A stretch of DNA of 64,000 nucleotides from Eubacteriales bacterium (GTDB taxonomy: Bacteria > Bacillota > Clostridia > Saccharofermentanales > UBA5734): positions 1 to 64,000 of the forward strand of contig JAQUDJ010000006.1 of the NCBI GenBank assembly GCA_028685755.1. The letters run 5' to 3'. Of the stretch, positions 50,989 through 60,002 are shown piece after piece; the first letter of the stretch is position 1, and every line of letters starts with the position of its first letter. A program made the position numbers and the translations under genes. The notes under the pieces were generated by a model. The model saw nothing but the letters and a program-made list of their open reading frames with translations. It was not told the DNA's origin and ran no database searches.

Positions 50989-53149
50989 ACTGATCCGTTA
51001 TCTTAAACCCTTTACCCTATCGATCATCTTGATCGTTATCTTCCTCTTTGCACAGGCGATGACTGATTTATCACTACCAGACTATATGTCTAAGATCGTC
51101 AATGTTGGCTTGCAGCAAAATGGGATCGAACAAGCTATCCCACAACAGATTCGCAGCGAACAATTTGCTCATGTTTTACTGCTGGCATCACCGGAAGAGG
51201 CCGCTGCCCTCAATGCAGCTTACGCCGTTCTCCCAGCAGATGCTACCAGGGACATCCTAACCTATGATCCAACTGTGTTGAGCGCCGATGAAGCCACCGC
51301 ACTTGAGGCAAGCCTCTCACAAACGATCATGATGGTCGCAGCGATCGACTCAGGAAAATTCCCAGGATCCGATCAAATTCCCGCTGGTATAAGTGCATGG
51401 GACGCTTTAGCGAAAATTCCAGCCGCCCAAAAAACAGCCATGCTCAGCGCAGCGAGCGACCAAATCGCGAACATCAGCCCAACTATTCAAAAAACGGCAG
51501 CCACCCAATGGATTGCTACTGAATATCAAGCTATCGGTATCGATATGAGCACCATTCAAAACCGCTATATCTTAAACATTGGCGGCTTGATGTTGCTGAT
51601 CGCACTTTTAAGTGTGTTGTTTGCTATCATCGTCGGCTATTTTTCAGCGAAAGTTGCCGCAGGCCTTGCTAAGGATTTGCGTATTCGTATATTCCGCAAA
51701 GTTGAAAGCTTTGCCAATACCGAATTTGATCATTTCTCGACCGCATCGCTCATCACGCGGACGACCAATGACATCCAACAGATTCAAATGACAATGGTCA
51801 TGCTTTTGCGCATCCTGTTCTTCGCACCTATGATGGCCATCGGCGGAATCATCAAGATTCTCGGTGGCGATGTTTCAATGGGATGGATTATCGCCCTAGC
51901 CATTGTTGCCCTCCTGACGTTGATTGGTTCAATGTTCGCGATCGCCTTACCAAAATTCAAGATCATCCAAGCCTTGATCGACAAACTTAATCTCGTCACG
52001 CGTGAAATTTTGACGGGCTTGATGGTCAATCGCGCTTTTAATACGCAACGCAAAATGCAGGAAAAATTTGCTTCAGCCAACAAAAACCTCACGGACCTGA
52101 ACTTATTTGTTAGTCGCGCGATGGTCGTCATGTTCCCGATGATGATGCTGATCATGAACTTCACCACCTTGGCGATTGTGTGGGTCGGTGGACATCAAAT
52201 CGACGCGGGGACGATGCAAGTCGGTGATATGATGGCCTTTATGCAGTACGGAATCACCATTATTTTCTCCTTTTTAATGGTTTCCATGGTCTTTATCATG
52301 ATGCCGCGCGCGAGTGTTGCGGCCGGTCGAGTCATCGACGTCATTGAAACAGATCTCTCGATTCTTGACCCGGAAAAACCCGTGCAACTGGCGCAGCCGG
52401 TGCGTGGCAAAATTGAATTTAACGATGTCATTTTTCGTTATCCGGGTGCCGATGACGCCGTTTTGACCAACATCAGTTTTACTGCTGAACCTGGTCAAAC
52501 GACCGCCTTAATCGGTAGTACGGGTAGCGGTAAATCAACCTTAATCAATCTAATCCCGCGATTTTATGATGTCAGTGAGGGTCAGATTTTAATCGATGGC
52601 GTTGATATTCGCCACATAACTCAACACGATTTGCGCGAAGCAATTGGTTATGTGCCGCAAAAAGGCATCCTTTTTACCGGTGATATCGCGAGCAACATCC
52701 GATATGGCCATCAGGAGGCTGACGATAATGATCTAAAAATCGCTGCTCAAACGGCGCAGGTGCTTGATTTTATCGAAAGTTCAGAAGATCAGTTCGAGAC
52801 TGTTATTTCCCAAGGTGGGACGAATGTTTCGGGTGGTCAAAAGCAACGCCTTTCGATCGCCAGAGCATTGGCTAAAAAGCCACCTGTGTTTATCTTTGAT
52901 GACAGTTTTTCGGCACTCGACTACAAAACCGACGCGGCATTGCGCCGCGCTTTAAAAGATCAGACTGCAGAAAGTACGGTCATTATCGTTGCTCAGCGGA
53001 TCGGCACGATTCGCAACGCCGAACAAATTATCGTCCTTGATGAAGGCAAAATTGTCGGCCGCGGCACCCATCACGAATTGTTAGAACAATGTCCCGTCTA
53101 TGCGGAAATCGCCGCATCACAGCTATCAGCGGAGGAAATGACAAGATGA
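50981..53149 (+). CDS. ABC exporter half-transporter with degenerate ATP site (permease + NBD)
   Basis: A 722-residue half-transporter. A first membrane segment (about 14-36) is followed by an unusually large loop of about 150 residues (QNGIEQAIPQQIRSEQF ... TIQNRYILN), then five more segments and an NBD. The NBD has Walker A GSTGSGKST, signature VSGGQKQRLSIARAL and Walker B VFIFDDSFSALD, where the catalytic Glu is Asp. This pattern is typical of the degenerate half of heterodimeric exporters. GGAG precedes the ATG at 50981, inside the MarR gene's end. Function: drug, peptide or lipid export, substrate unknown. Confidence 0.92.
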   Translation: MNKLIRYLKPFTLSIILIVIFLFAQAMTDLSLPDYMSKIVNVGLQQNGIEQAIPQQIRSEQFAHVLLLASPEEAAALNAAYAVLPADATRDILTYDPTVLSADEATALEASLSQTIMMVAAIDSGKFPGSDQIPAGISAWDALAKIPAAQKTAMLSAASDQIANISPTIQKTAATQWIATEYQAIGIDMSTIQNRYILNIGGLMLLIALLSVLFAIIVGYFSAKVAAGLAKDLRIRIFRKVESFANTEFDHFSTASLITRTTNDIQQIQMTMVMLLRILFFAPMMAIGGIIKILGGDVSMGWIIALAIVALLTLIGSMFAIALPKFKIIQALIDKLNLVTREILTGLMVNRAFNTQRKMQEKFASANKNLTDLNLFVSRAMVVMFPMMMLIMNFTTLAIVWVGGHQIDAGTMQVGDMMAFMQYGITIIFSFLMVSMVFIMMPRASVAAGRVIDVIETDLSILDPEKPVQLAQPVRGKIEFNDVIFRYPGADDAVLTNISFTAEPGQTTALIGSTGSGKSTLINLIPRFYDVSEGQILIDGVDIRHITQHDLREAIGYVPQKGILFTGDIASNIRYGHQEADDNDLKIAAQTAQVLDFIESSEDQFETVISQGGTNVSGGQKQRLSIARALAKKPPVFIFDDSFSALDYKTDAALRRALKDQTAESTVIIVAQRIGTIRNAEQIIVLDEGKIVGRGTHHELLEQCPVYAEIAASQLSAEEMTR

Positions 53150-55080
53150 GTGATCGTTTAAAACTAATTAAAGAAGGTAAGTTAAAACTCGATGTGGCGC
53201 AGGCCAACGGTGGTGCCGGAGGCCCAAAAGCAGGCAATCGCGGCGGCCCTGGTGGTGGCGGTGGTGGCCCAGGTGGTGGCCATGGCATGATGATGCCAGG
53301 TGAAAAAGCCAAGGATTTCAAGGGCTCTTTTCGCAAATTACTCGATTATTTGCGCCCCTATTGGTTGGTTGTGATCACCGTATTGATCTTCTCAATTGGC
53401 AGTACAGTCTTCTCAATCATCGGGCCAAAAGTCATGGGAGAAGCGACGAATACGCTCGTTGAGGGCCTCATGAAAAAAATGAACAATACCGGTGTGGTCG
53501 ATTTTACATCGATTGGTCGGACCATGATTGTTCTCGTTATCCTCTATGGCGTCAGTTCCCTGTTCAGCTTTTTCCAAGGTTACCTGATGTCGGGTGTGGC
53601 GATGAAAATCAGCTACAGTTTGCGCGAGAAAATCGCTGCAAAAATCGATCGACTACCACTCAAGTACTTTGATAAAACGACACATGGCGAAGTCCTTTCA
53701 CGCGTCACCAACGACGTCGATACGGTCAGTAATACATTAAATCAGAGTCTTTCGCAAATTGTCTCATCAGTGACCATGCTTGTCGGAATTATTATCATGA
53801 TGCTGACGATCAGTTGGATCATGACGCTGACGGCAATTCTCGTTTTACCGGTGTCGATGGTTTTGATTATGCTCGTCGTCAAGAAATCGCAACAATATTT
53901 TAAAAAACAACAGGCTTTCCTCGGTCATGTCAATGGTCATGTCGAAGAAATGTACAGTGGTCATTTGGTTATGAAGGCCTTCAATGGTGAAGCTCGCTCA
54001 GTCGAAACCTTCGCCGAACTCAATGATGAACTTTATACCTCCGGCTGGAAATCCCAGTTTCTATCTGGTTTGATGATGCCTTTGATGGGATTTGTCGGCA
54101 ATATTGGCTATGTTGTAGTCAGCATCGTCGGTGGTCTTTTAGCTACGACAGGCGCCGTCAAAATTGGCGATATTCTCGCCTTTATCCAATATGTTCGGTC
54201 CTTCAATCAGCCAATTACCCAAGTCGCTAGCATTGCGACCGTTCTCCAGTCAACCATGGCTGCTTCAGAACGCGTCTTTGCCTTCCTCGAAGAAGCGGAA
54301 GAAAGTGCCGAATCAGACACCGCTGTTTGCCCGGTGAATCTCAAAGGCGCTGTGACGTTTGAGCACGTGCGCTTTGGCTATCTTGAGGATCAAACGATTA
54401 TCAAGGATTTCTCCGTTAAAATCGAGCCTGGCCAAAAGGTCGCAATTGTTGGGCCAACCGGCGCAGGCAAGACCACACTCGTCAAACTGCTGATGCGATT
54501 TTATGAACTCAACAGCGGCACCATCAATATCGATGGCGTAGATATCACGGAAATGACCCGCGGTGACTTGCGCAGTCAATTCGGCATGGTCCTCCAGGAT
54601 ACGTGGTTGTTTAATGGCTCAATCCGCGAAAACATCCGCTTTGGCCGACTCGATGCAACTGATGATGAAGTCATTAGTGCCGCTAAAGCCGCCTATGCCG
54701 ATCATTTTATTCACACTCAACCGCATGGCTACGATCTTGAGCTCAATGAAGAAGCGAATAATATTTCACAAGGTCAGAAACAGTTGTTGACAATTGCCCG
54801 CGCCGTCTTGGCTGATCCGACGATTCTAATTCTCGACGAAGCCACCAGCTCAGTCGATACCCGCACCGAAGTTTTAATCCAAAAAGCGATGTCTAAACTC
54901 ATGAAAGGTCGCACCAGCTTTATCATCGCACATCGCCTCTCCACCATTCGCGACGCCGATGTTATCCTGGTTATGCGTGACGGCGACATCGTAGAACATG
55001 GTAACCATGAACAACTTCTCGCAGCCAATGGCTTCTATGCCAACTTGTATAACAGTCAGTTTGAAACGGAAGTCGCATAA
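53146..55080 (+). CDS. ABC exporter half-transporter with intact ATP site
   Basis: A 644-residue half-transporter. A cytoplasmic leader of about 65 residues contains a Gly-rich tract (GGPGGGGGGPGGGHGMMMP), then six TM segments and an NBD with Walker A GPTGAGKTT, signature ISQGQKQLLTIARAVL and Walker B ILILDEATSSVD with the catalytic Glu. It overlaps the first half-transporter by four bases (ATGA), after GGAGG, and both form a heterodimer. The Gly-rich leader is not usual in the family; its role is unknown. An IR terminator follows. Confidence 0.93.
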   Translation: MSDRLKLIKEGKLKLDVAQANGGAGGPKAGNRGGPGGGGGGPGGGHGMMMPGEKAKDFKGSFRKLLDYLRPYWLVVITVLIFSIGSTVFSIIGPKVMGEATNTLVEGLMKKMNNTGVVDFTSIGRTMIVLVILYGVSSLFSFFQGYLMSGVAMKISYSLREKIAAKIDRLPLKYFDKTTHGEVLSRVTNDVDTVSNTLNQSLSQIVSSVTMLVGIIIMMLTISWIMTLTAILVLPVSMVLIMLVVKKSQQYFKKQQAFLGHVNGHVEEMYSGHLVMKAFNGEARSVETFAELNDELYTSGWKSQFLSGLMMPLMGFVGNIGYVVVSIVGGLLATTGAVKIGDILAFIQYVRSFNQPITQVASIATVLQSTMAASERVFAFLEEAEESAESDTAVCPVNLKGAVTFEHVRFGYLEDQTIIKDFSVKIEPGQKVAIVGPTGAGKTTLVKLLMRFYELNSGTINIDGVDITEMTRGDLRSQFGMVLQDTWLFNGSIRENIRFGRLDATDDEVISAAKAAYADHFIHTQPHGYDLELNEEANNISQGQKQLLTIARAVLADPTILILDEATSSVDTRTEVLIQKAMSKLMKGRTSFIIAHRLSTIRDADVILVMRDGDIVEHGNHEQLLAANGFYANLYNSQFETEVA

Positions 55081-55085
55081 AGAAA

Positions 55086-55121
55086 AAGAAGGTGCTGCAT
55101 TCATGTGTACAGCACCTTCTT
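55086..55121. terminator. Bidirectional terminator between the ABC exporter and ilvN
   Basis: AAGAAGGTGCTG pairs with CAGCACCTTCTT (12 bp, 12-base loop). The minus-strand side is followed by TTTTTCTTT, a good tail for the ilvN transcript; on the plus side the tail (TCCGTTTTC) is weaker. Confidence 0.8.
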
Positions 55122-55146
55122 TCCGTTTTCAATGTTGAGATTTATC

Positions 55147-55644
55147 TTACATCAGCCGTTTGCCACGTTCCATCGCGATCGTGCCAGTTCGCACAATTTC
55201 CAATACGCCGAAGGTACGGAGGAGCTCGGACATTGCTAAAATTTTGTCCGGGCTGCCTGTTACGGCAATCGTCATCGATTCTGAAGCGACATCGATAATA
55301 TTTCCCCGGAAGACATTGACTAAATTGATCAGATCAGTTTTTTTCTCATCCGGCGCATCCACGCGCATCAAGCAAAGTTCCATGAGCAAGGTTTCATGCT
55401 CATTGATTTGTTTAATTTTGACTAAGTTCGTGATCCGGTTGAGGCGCACCATGACTTTTTCGACTGATTCTTGATCGCCAACGACGACAATCGTAATCCG
55501 GGCAACCCCCACTTTTTCGGTCATCCCAACTGCAAGACTCTCGATATTGCAATTTTCTTCGCCAAACAATTCGGTAACATGCCAGAGCACGCCCGGTTTG
55601 TCTTCAACCCAAACTGATAGTATTTTGCGAATTGATTTACTCAT
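55147..55644 (-). CDS. ilvN: Acetolactate synthase small (regulatory) subunit
   Basis: A 165-residue ACT-domain protein with N-terminal SVWVEDKPGVLWHVTELFGE and the middle block MVRLNRITNLVKIKQIN, characteristic of IlvH/IlvN, which binds valine and activates the large subunit. The C-terminal domain (RTFGVLEIVRTGTIAMERGK) is complete. No large subunit gene lies beside it; instead it follows ptb by 13 bases, so it is co-transcribed with the butyrate kinase pathway genes. Ribosome-binding site AAGGAGG before ATG. Confidence 0.93.
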   Translation of the reverse strand: MSKSIRKILSVWVEDKPGVLWHVTELFGEENCNIESLAVGMTEKVGVARITIVVVGDQESVEKVMVRLNRITNLVKIKQINEHETLLMELCLMRVDAPDEKKTDLINLVNVFRGNIIDVASESMTIAVTGSPDKILAMSELLRTFGVLEIVRTGTIAMERGKRLM

Positions 55645-55657
55645 GTGAATGTCCTCC

Positions 55658-56557
55658 TTATAGATCGCGAATCGCTAGGGCGAGTAGGATCGAGTAGTAT
55701 TTGGCATCGCTGCTGTCGGCACGGGAAGTGACAACGATTGGGACACGAGCTCCGGTGATTAAGCCGCAGGATTTGGCTTTGTCGAGGAAAATTAAGGCTT
55801 TGACTAAGATATTGCCGGCCTCAAGATCTGGGCAGAGCAATATATCGGCATCGCCAGCAACTGGACTGATTATCCCTTTGTGTTTGGCCGCATCTAAATC
55901 GATTGCATTATCCATCGCCAGAGGGCCGTCAACGATGCAATTTTTCAATTGGCCACGTTGGCTCATCACGGTGAGGGCAGCAGCATCTAATGTGCACTGC
56001 ATCGCCGGATTAACGGTTTCAACAGCGGCTAGGGCTGCCACTTTTGGTTTCGCAACACCTAAGGCAGTCGCAACACCGACAGCATTGCGCACGATATCCA
56101 TCTTTTGTTTTAAGTCTGGAGCAATGTTGATCCCACCATCGGTGATATAAAGCAATTTATGATAGCCGCGCAATTCGTATACGCCCACATGGCTCAATAA
56201 CCGATTGGTGCGCAACCCTTTGTCTTTTTCGAGCACGGCTTTCAGTAAATCCGAGGTCTGGAGAATCCCTTTCATCAGCACATCTGCTTCGTGATCGTTG
56301 ACTAAATTGACCGCAATTTCAGCGGAACGCCGATCATCAAGCTCTTTAATGATTGTCATCGCCGAGACATCGATCGCTAGTCGATCAGCAATCGCAAAGA
56401 TTTTCTCTTTATCGCCGATAAGTATCGGTAATGCATACCCTTTGCGATAAACATCGTGGACCGATTGCAGGACATGATCATCGTGCGCAGCCGCAACGGC
56501 GATTCGGCCGGGGGCTTTGCCTTGGAGCAGTGCTTCGATTTGGTCGAATTTTTGCAT
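55658..56557 (-). CDS. ptb: Phosphate butyryltransferase
   Basis: A 299-residue enzyme of the phosphate acetyl/butyryltransferase family that makes butyryl phosphate from butyryl-CoA. Family blocks are IAVAAAHDDHVLQSVHDV, AVNLVNDHEADVLMKGILQT and ILVKALIFLDKAKSCGLITG. Butyrate kinase lies two bases upstream, which supports the butyryl rather than acetyl substrate, though branched-chain acyl groups are also possible, particularly given the neighbouring ilvN. GGGAGGAG precedes the ATG. Confidence 0.93.
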   Translation of the reverse strand: MQKFDQIEALLQGKAPGRIAVAAAHDDHVLQSVHDVYRKGYALPILIGDKEKIFAIADRLAIDVSAMTIIKELDDRRSAEIAVNLVNDHEADVLMKGILQTSDLLKAVLEKDKGLRTNRLLSHVGVYELRGYHKLLYITDGGINIAPDLKQKMDIVRNAVGVATALGVAKPKVAALAAVETVNPAMQCTLDAAALTVMSQRGQLKNCIVDGPLAMDNAIDLDAAKHKGIISPVAGDADILLCPDLEAGNILVKALIFLDKAKSCGLITGARVPIVVTSRADSSDAKYYSILLALAIRDL

Positions 56558-56559
56558 TT

Positions 56560-57648
56560 TTACTCCTCCCTGATGTATTCTTTGGCCATTTCTTGACCGG
56601 TTAACACCCGAAAGGCACCTTCGGCCATGGCTTGCATTTCATTTTCGCCGGGAATGATCATAATAGGAGCTAAAAATTGCACGGCGTCTTGGATCAGTCG
56701 GGTCAGTAATGGACTATACGCTAATCCGCCGGTCAAAACGATTGCATCAAGCTTACCATGAAGCGTGGTCGCCATCGCGCCGATTGCTTTACTGATTTGA
56801 AAAGCCATCGCCTCGATTAATTCGAGCTTAGCCGGATCATCTGTTGCAGCCGCTTCGATCGCTTTGGCATCAGCGGTCCCGGTATACGCCAAAAGGCCAC
56901 CGCGCCCAACAAGCATACCGCGTAATTCTTTCATCGTGTAAAGACCTGATTCAACTGCATCTAGTAGCTGGAGCGTTGGAATAGTTCCCGCTCGCTCCGG
57001 TGAAAAAGGCCCTTCTTCGAGGGCATTGTTGACATCTATGACAAGGCCTTGGCGATGAGCGGCGACAGAAATGCCCCCGCCAAGGTGAGCGATGACGATA
57101 TTTAATTCAGGATATGGTCTATTTAAACGAACAGCAACGGCTCTTGCAATCGCTTTATGATTGAGGGCATGAAAAATACTGTGGCGCTTAAACTGGGGCA
57201 ATCCGGTATAACGGGCAATTGGAATCATTTCGTCAACTGTCACAGGGTCGACAATCACGGCGAGTTTCTGGTATTGGTGAGCGAGGTCCAATGCGATTGG
57301 GGCACCTAGGTTGCTTGCATGAACGCCATAACGATTGGACACTAAATCAGCAACCATTGCCGCATTGATCGCATAAGTACCACTGGCTAGTGGTCGCATG
57401 AGACCGCCACGACCAACAAAAGCATCAATTGCAGATAGGTCGCTGAGGCCTGCTTGTGTGAGGCCATTTTCTATGGACTGTTCAATTGCTGCTAAGCGCA
57501 GCGGTAATTGTGAGGCAAGACTCGGCAATTGCAATATGGCATCGGTATTATGCCGAACTGTTGATTCATAAATGCACGTGTGATTCTTAAAGAGTGCTGT
57601 TTTGGTCGATGTTGAACCGGGATTGATGGTGAAGATCCAATACGACAT
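56560..57648 (-). CDS. buk: Butyrate kinase
   Basis: A 362-residue ASKHA kinase that makes ATP and butyrate from butyryl phosphate. Typical blocks are FTINPGSTSTKTALF (phosphate loop), IAHLGGGISVAAHRQG, FSPERAGTIPTLQLLD and AIVLTGGLAYSPLLT. The track start adds 13 residues, but GGAGGAGC precedes the ATG at 57648, which gives the family's normal N-terminus MSYWIFTINPG. Branched-chain acyl kinase is a possible alternative. It is translated 2 bases ahead of ptb and 63 bases after the transglutaminase gene. Confidence 0.95.
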   Translation of the reverse strand: MSYWIFTINPGSTSTKTALFKNHTCIYESTVRHNTDAILQLPSLASQLPLRLAAIEQSIENGLTQAGLSDLSAIDAFVGRGGLMRPLASGTYAINAAMVADLVSNRYGVHASNLGAPIALDLAHQYQKLAVIVDPVTVDEMIPIARYTGLPQFKRHSIFHALNHKAIARAVAVRLNRPYPELNIVIAHLGGGISVAAHRQGLVIDVNNALEEGPFSPERAGTIPTLQLLDAVESGLYTMKELRGMLVGRGGLLAYTGTADAKAIEAAATDDPAKLELIEAMAFQISKAIGAMATTLHGKLDAIVLTGGLAYSPLLTRLIQDAVQFLAPIMIIPGENEMQAMAEGAFRVLTGQEMAKEYIREE

Positions 57649-57711
57649 GAATGGAAGCTCCTCCGCGGTTATTTGGTATGAGACCACCTATTGGAGATGT
57701 CAGAACAAAAC

Positions 57712-59064
57712 TTATGAAGGCAATAATTCTAAGGTGATGACGGATTTTTCGACGGATGCTCGGTAGACGATTGATCGCACACCCGAGCGTTCACGCAGTT
57801 GAGCTATTAACATGGCTTCGACTGTTTCTTTACTTGGAATATCATTGCCAATGTATAGCAATTCAAGTCTGTTGGGTTCATTATCCTGCAGATCCGCGTC
57901 TGACACAAATGCCCCGATCCGGGCATCGAGTTCATCTATGCTGGCGACAACAAGACCTTGCGAGCGAAAAGATTGCGCGCCATCAGTTTCGGCTAAGGGA
58001 TAGTTTTCGGCGGTCCAAATATGGGATTGCTGCATAATGGCGTCGGAACGCAGAAAATGCACATGAGCTACTTGGTCGTTAGCCCCGCCATCGGGAACCG
58101 GGTCATCATGCGTCACATCGACGTGATAAGGTTGTCCATCGAGCCAGACTAAATTCCAAGCATGATCAACATTATCCGATGTTCCAGTAATCAAAGTCAC
58201 TTCAAAGCCCAAGGCCTGAGTGATGAGTTGAAAAGACTGGGCATACCCTTGGCACAGGGTCAAATGTTCGAGCAACGCACTTGCGGCATTATTATTCTCT
58301 TGATTTAATGTCGTGTCATAGACAATATTTCGAACCAAGATATCGTGGACAGCCATGAGTTGTTGCCAAGGCTCACCGGCATCGGATGCCACATCGGCAA
58401 TCGATCGAGCAGTCGCTAGCAATTGGTCTTGGCGAGATTTCAAGATATCGGCAGTGGCCGTCGCAAAACCTGGTGTATAGCCCATTTCAAGGGTCATCGC
58501 GCTAAAGGTTGGTTCTTCGGTCTGTAGAATTGAATAAGTAATCCGTGCCGAACCGTCGAGCCAGTAGTACTGCGGGTTGCGGCGAAAGACCTGTTCATAG
58601 AGGTCATATACACGGGAGATTAGTTCGTCGCTTTGTGCCTCAGTAAAGCGGTACCGCGTCATCGCCGTATCAAGTACGGCTTTGCCCCGATAGTTGTTTA
58701 ATGCGTCTTGGATCAGACCAGTTACTAAATCATCAAAGTCTTCGCCAGCATCGGCTTTTTGCGTTGATGAAGTCGTTGAATGGGTGGTTGTTTGCGCGGG
58801 TGATCCTGTCGATTCCTCGACAGGATCAATTATCTCTTCGGTCGGTTCGACTTGCTCGATGACCGATTGGATCACTTTTGAGGATTGATCGAGTAATTCG
58901 CCGACCGGTTCTTTAAGCTCAGATAAGTCGGATTTGAATTGGTCTGTCATGCGACAGGCAGTTAAATGACTTGTCAGTAAAGCAAGCAAGAGCATCCAGA
59001 CAATGCGTTTGGACCACTGTCTGGATGCTCTTGCTGAATAATTAATTTTTGGATGCTGCTTCAA
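57712..59064 (-). CDS. Transglutaminase-like lipoprotein
   Basis: A secreted protein of about 450 residues. The signal peptide RIVWMLLLALLTSHLTAC ends in a lipobox cysteine. After a Ser/Thr-rich spacer (residues ~60-100), the transglutaminase-like domain holds the triad: Cys in LTLCQGYAQSFQ, His in DNVDHAWNLVWLDG and Asp in YHVDVTHDDP. Such proteins act as cysteine proteases or transpeptidases on the outside of the cell, substrate unknown. The track's ATG at 59169 lies inside the previous gene; TTG at 59064 follows AAGG and the previous stop, so I prefer it, with moderate certainty. A perfect 18-bp inverted repeat spans its first codons. Confidence 0.8.
   Translation of the reverse strand: MKQHPKINYSARASRQWSKRIVWMLLLALLTSHLTACRMTDQFKSDLSELKEPVGELLDQSSKVIQSVIEQVEPTEEIIDPVEESTGSPAQTTTHSTTSSTQKADAGEDFDDLVTGLIQDALNNYRGKAVLDTAMTRYRFTEAQSDELISRVYDLYEQVFRRNPQYYWLDGSARITYSILQTEEPTFSAMTLEMGYTPGFATATADILKSRQDQLLATARSIADVASDAGEPWQQLMAVHDILVRNIVYDTTLNQENNNAASALLEHLTLCQGYAQSFQLITQALGFEVTLITGTSDNVDHAWNLVWLDGQPYHVDVTHDDPVPDGGANDQVAHVHFLRSDAIMQQSHIWTAENYPLAETDGAQSFRSQGLVVASIDELDARIGAFVSDADLQDNEPNRLELLYIGNDIPSKETVEAMLIAQLRERSGVRSIVYRASVEKSVITLELLPS
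58985..59035. repeat. Perfect 18-bp inverted repeat in the signal-peptide codons
   Basis: AGCAAGAGCATCCAGACA and its exact reverse complement enclose 15 bases. It lies within the first 30 codons of the transglutaminase gene, right after the start. No T-tract follows on the sense strand. Confidence 0.85.
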
Positions 59065-59074
59065 ATTGGATACC

Positions 59075-59932
59075 TTACCAGCGCTTTTTGTTTTCGAGGT
59101 TGCGGATTTCGTATTGGCCTTTGTACAAGTAAACTGCTTGAATGACTGCAGCCAAAGCAAATGCCCCAAGTGTCAGTAAAAAATATTCCAGTGAATCGAC
59201 TTCATTGTTCATGAAGCTGGGCATTAAAACGAGCAAAACGACTGCCATGACTGCAATATTCATGCTTTTCTTGGTGGCTGCAGTAAAGGTGATCGGCTTG
59301 CCACAGTGCTCACAAGTCATATTCATGTATGTCGGAATGTAAATTTTCCAGCTTTTGACTGGTTTGTGATTGCAAACGTCTTCTGTTTTGTGTTGTGCAT
59401 TGCCTGAGATTACAGGATCAGCAGTCACTGGGCTTGATGATTGCAAATTTTGAGCGGCCTCTGCTCGCTCTTGATCTGAATAGGACTCGTAAAGGGCGAG
59501 CAAGTCAATTTGCTCTTGGCTTAATGCTGAAGTTCCCGCTTGCGCTGCAGCTAATTTAGCCGCTTCGGCTTCGGCTTCGGCCTGAGCCACTTTGGCATCT
59601 GCGACCTCTTTCATCGCGGCAATTTCTTCCGGGGTAAGCACTTTTTCTTGATATTTGCCAAATTGAATTAACAAGTAATAGGCAACCAAGTAGGCCAAAA
59701 TATAGAGCATGAGGATGCCCATATCTAAAGCAAATCCCACAAGCGTACCCGATGCTGTGCCACTTAAAACTTTGAAAAACAGCGACGCAACTAAAACCGC
59801 ATTGAGGGCCCGGTTGACGGAATGCGTCATCATCGACATTTCTAATTCGACACCGCATTTTCGACAAATAAATTTTGGTTTTCTAGCAAAAAGATTGCCT
59901 AAATTAAATTGGGGGGAATGTTTGCAAGCCAT
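59075..59932 (-). CDS. Duplicated zinc-ribbon membrane protein
   Basis: A 285-residue protein with an internal repeat. Each half has a CxH then CxxC pair: ACKHSPQF...FICRKCGVEL near residues 2-30, and VCNHKPVK...MTCEHCGKPI near 186-215. Each is followed by two transmembrane stretches (about 45-93 and 222-268). Between them lies an Ala/Glu-rich linker with KVAQAEAEAEAAKLAAAQ, helical in appearance. Function unknown; likely a zinc-binding membrane protein. It follows hflC by 70 bases and its stop precedes the transglutaminase start by 10 bases. No family name could be assigned with confidence. Confidence 0.7.
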   Translation of the reverse strand: MACKHSPQFNLGNLFARKPKFICRKCGVELEMSMMTHSVNRALNAVLVASLFFKVLSGTASGTLVGFALDMGILMLYILAYLVAYYLLIQFGKYQEKVLTPEEIAAMKEVADAKVAQAEAEAEAAKLAAAQAGTSALSQEQIDLLALYESYSDQERAEAAQNLQSSSPVTADPVISGNAQHKTEDVCNHKPVKSWKIYIPTYMNMTCEHCGKPITFTAATKKSMNIAVMAVVLLVLMPSFMNNEVDSLEYFLLTLGAFALAAVIQAVYLYKGQYEIRNLENKKRW

Positions 59933-60002
59933 AGGTGATGAAAGCTCCTTGTTTGTGATAGTCGGCTGTTATTAATGGCGAACAGTTCGTGTTTGGACAC
60001 GG

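Noticed and set aside
53028-53336. Minus-strand ORF with a proline-rich PPPGPPPPPPGPP stretch
   Set aside because: It is the complement of the Gly-rich leader of the second ABC half-transporter and has no ribosome-binding site.
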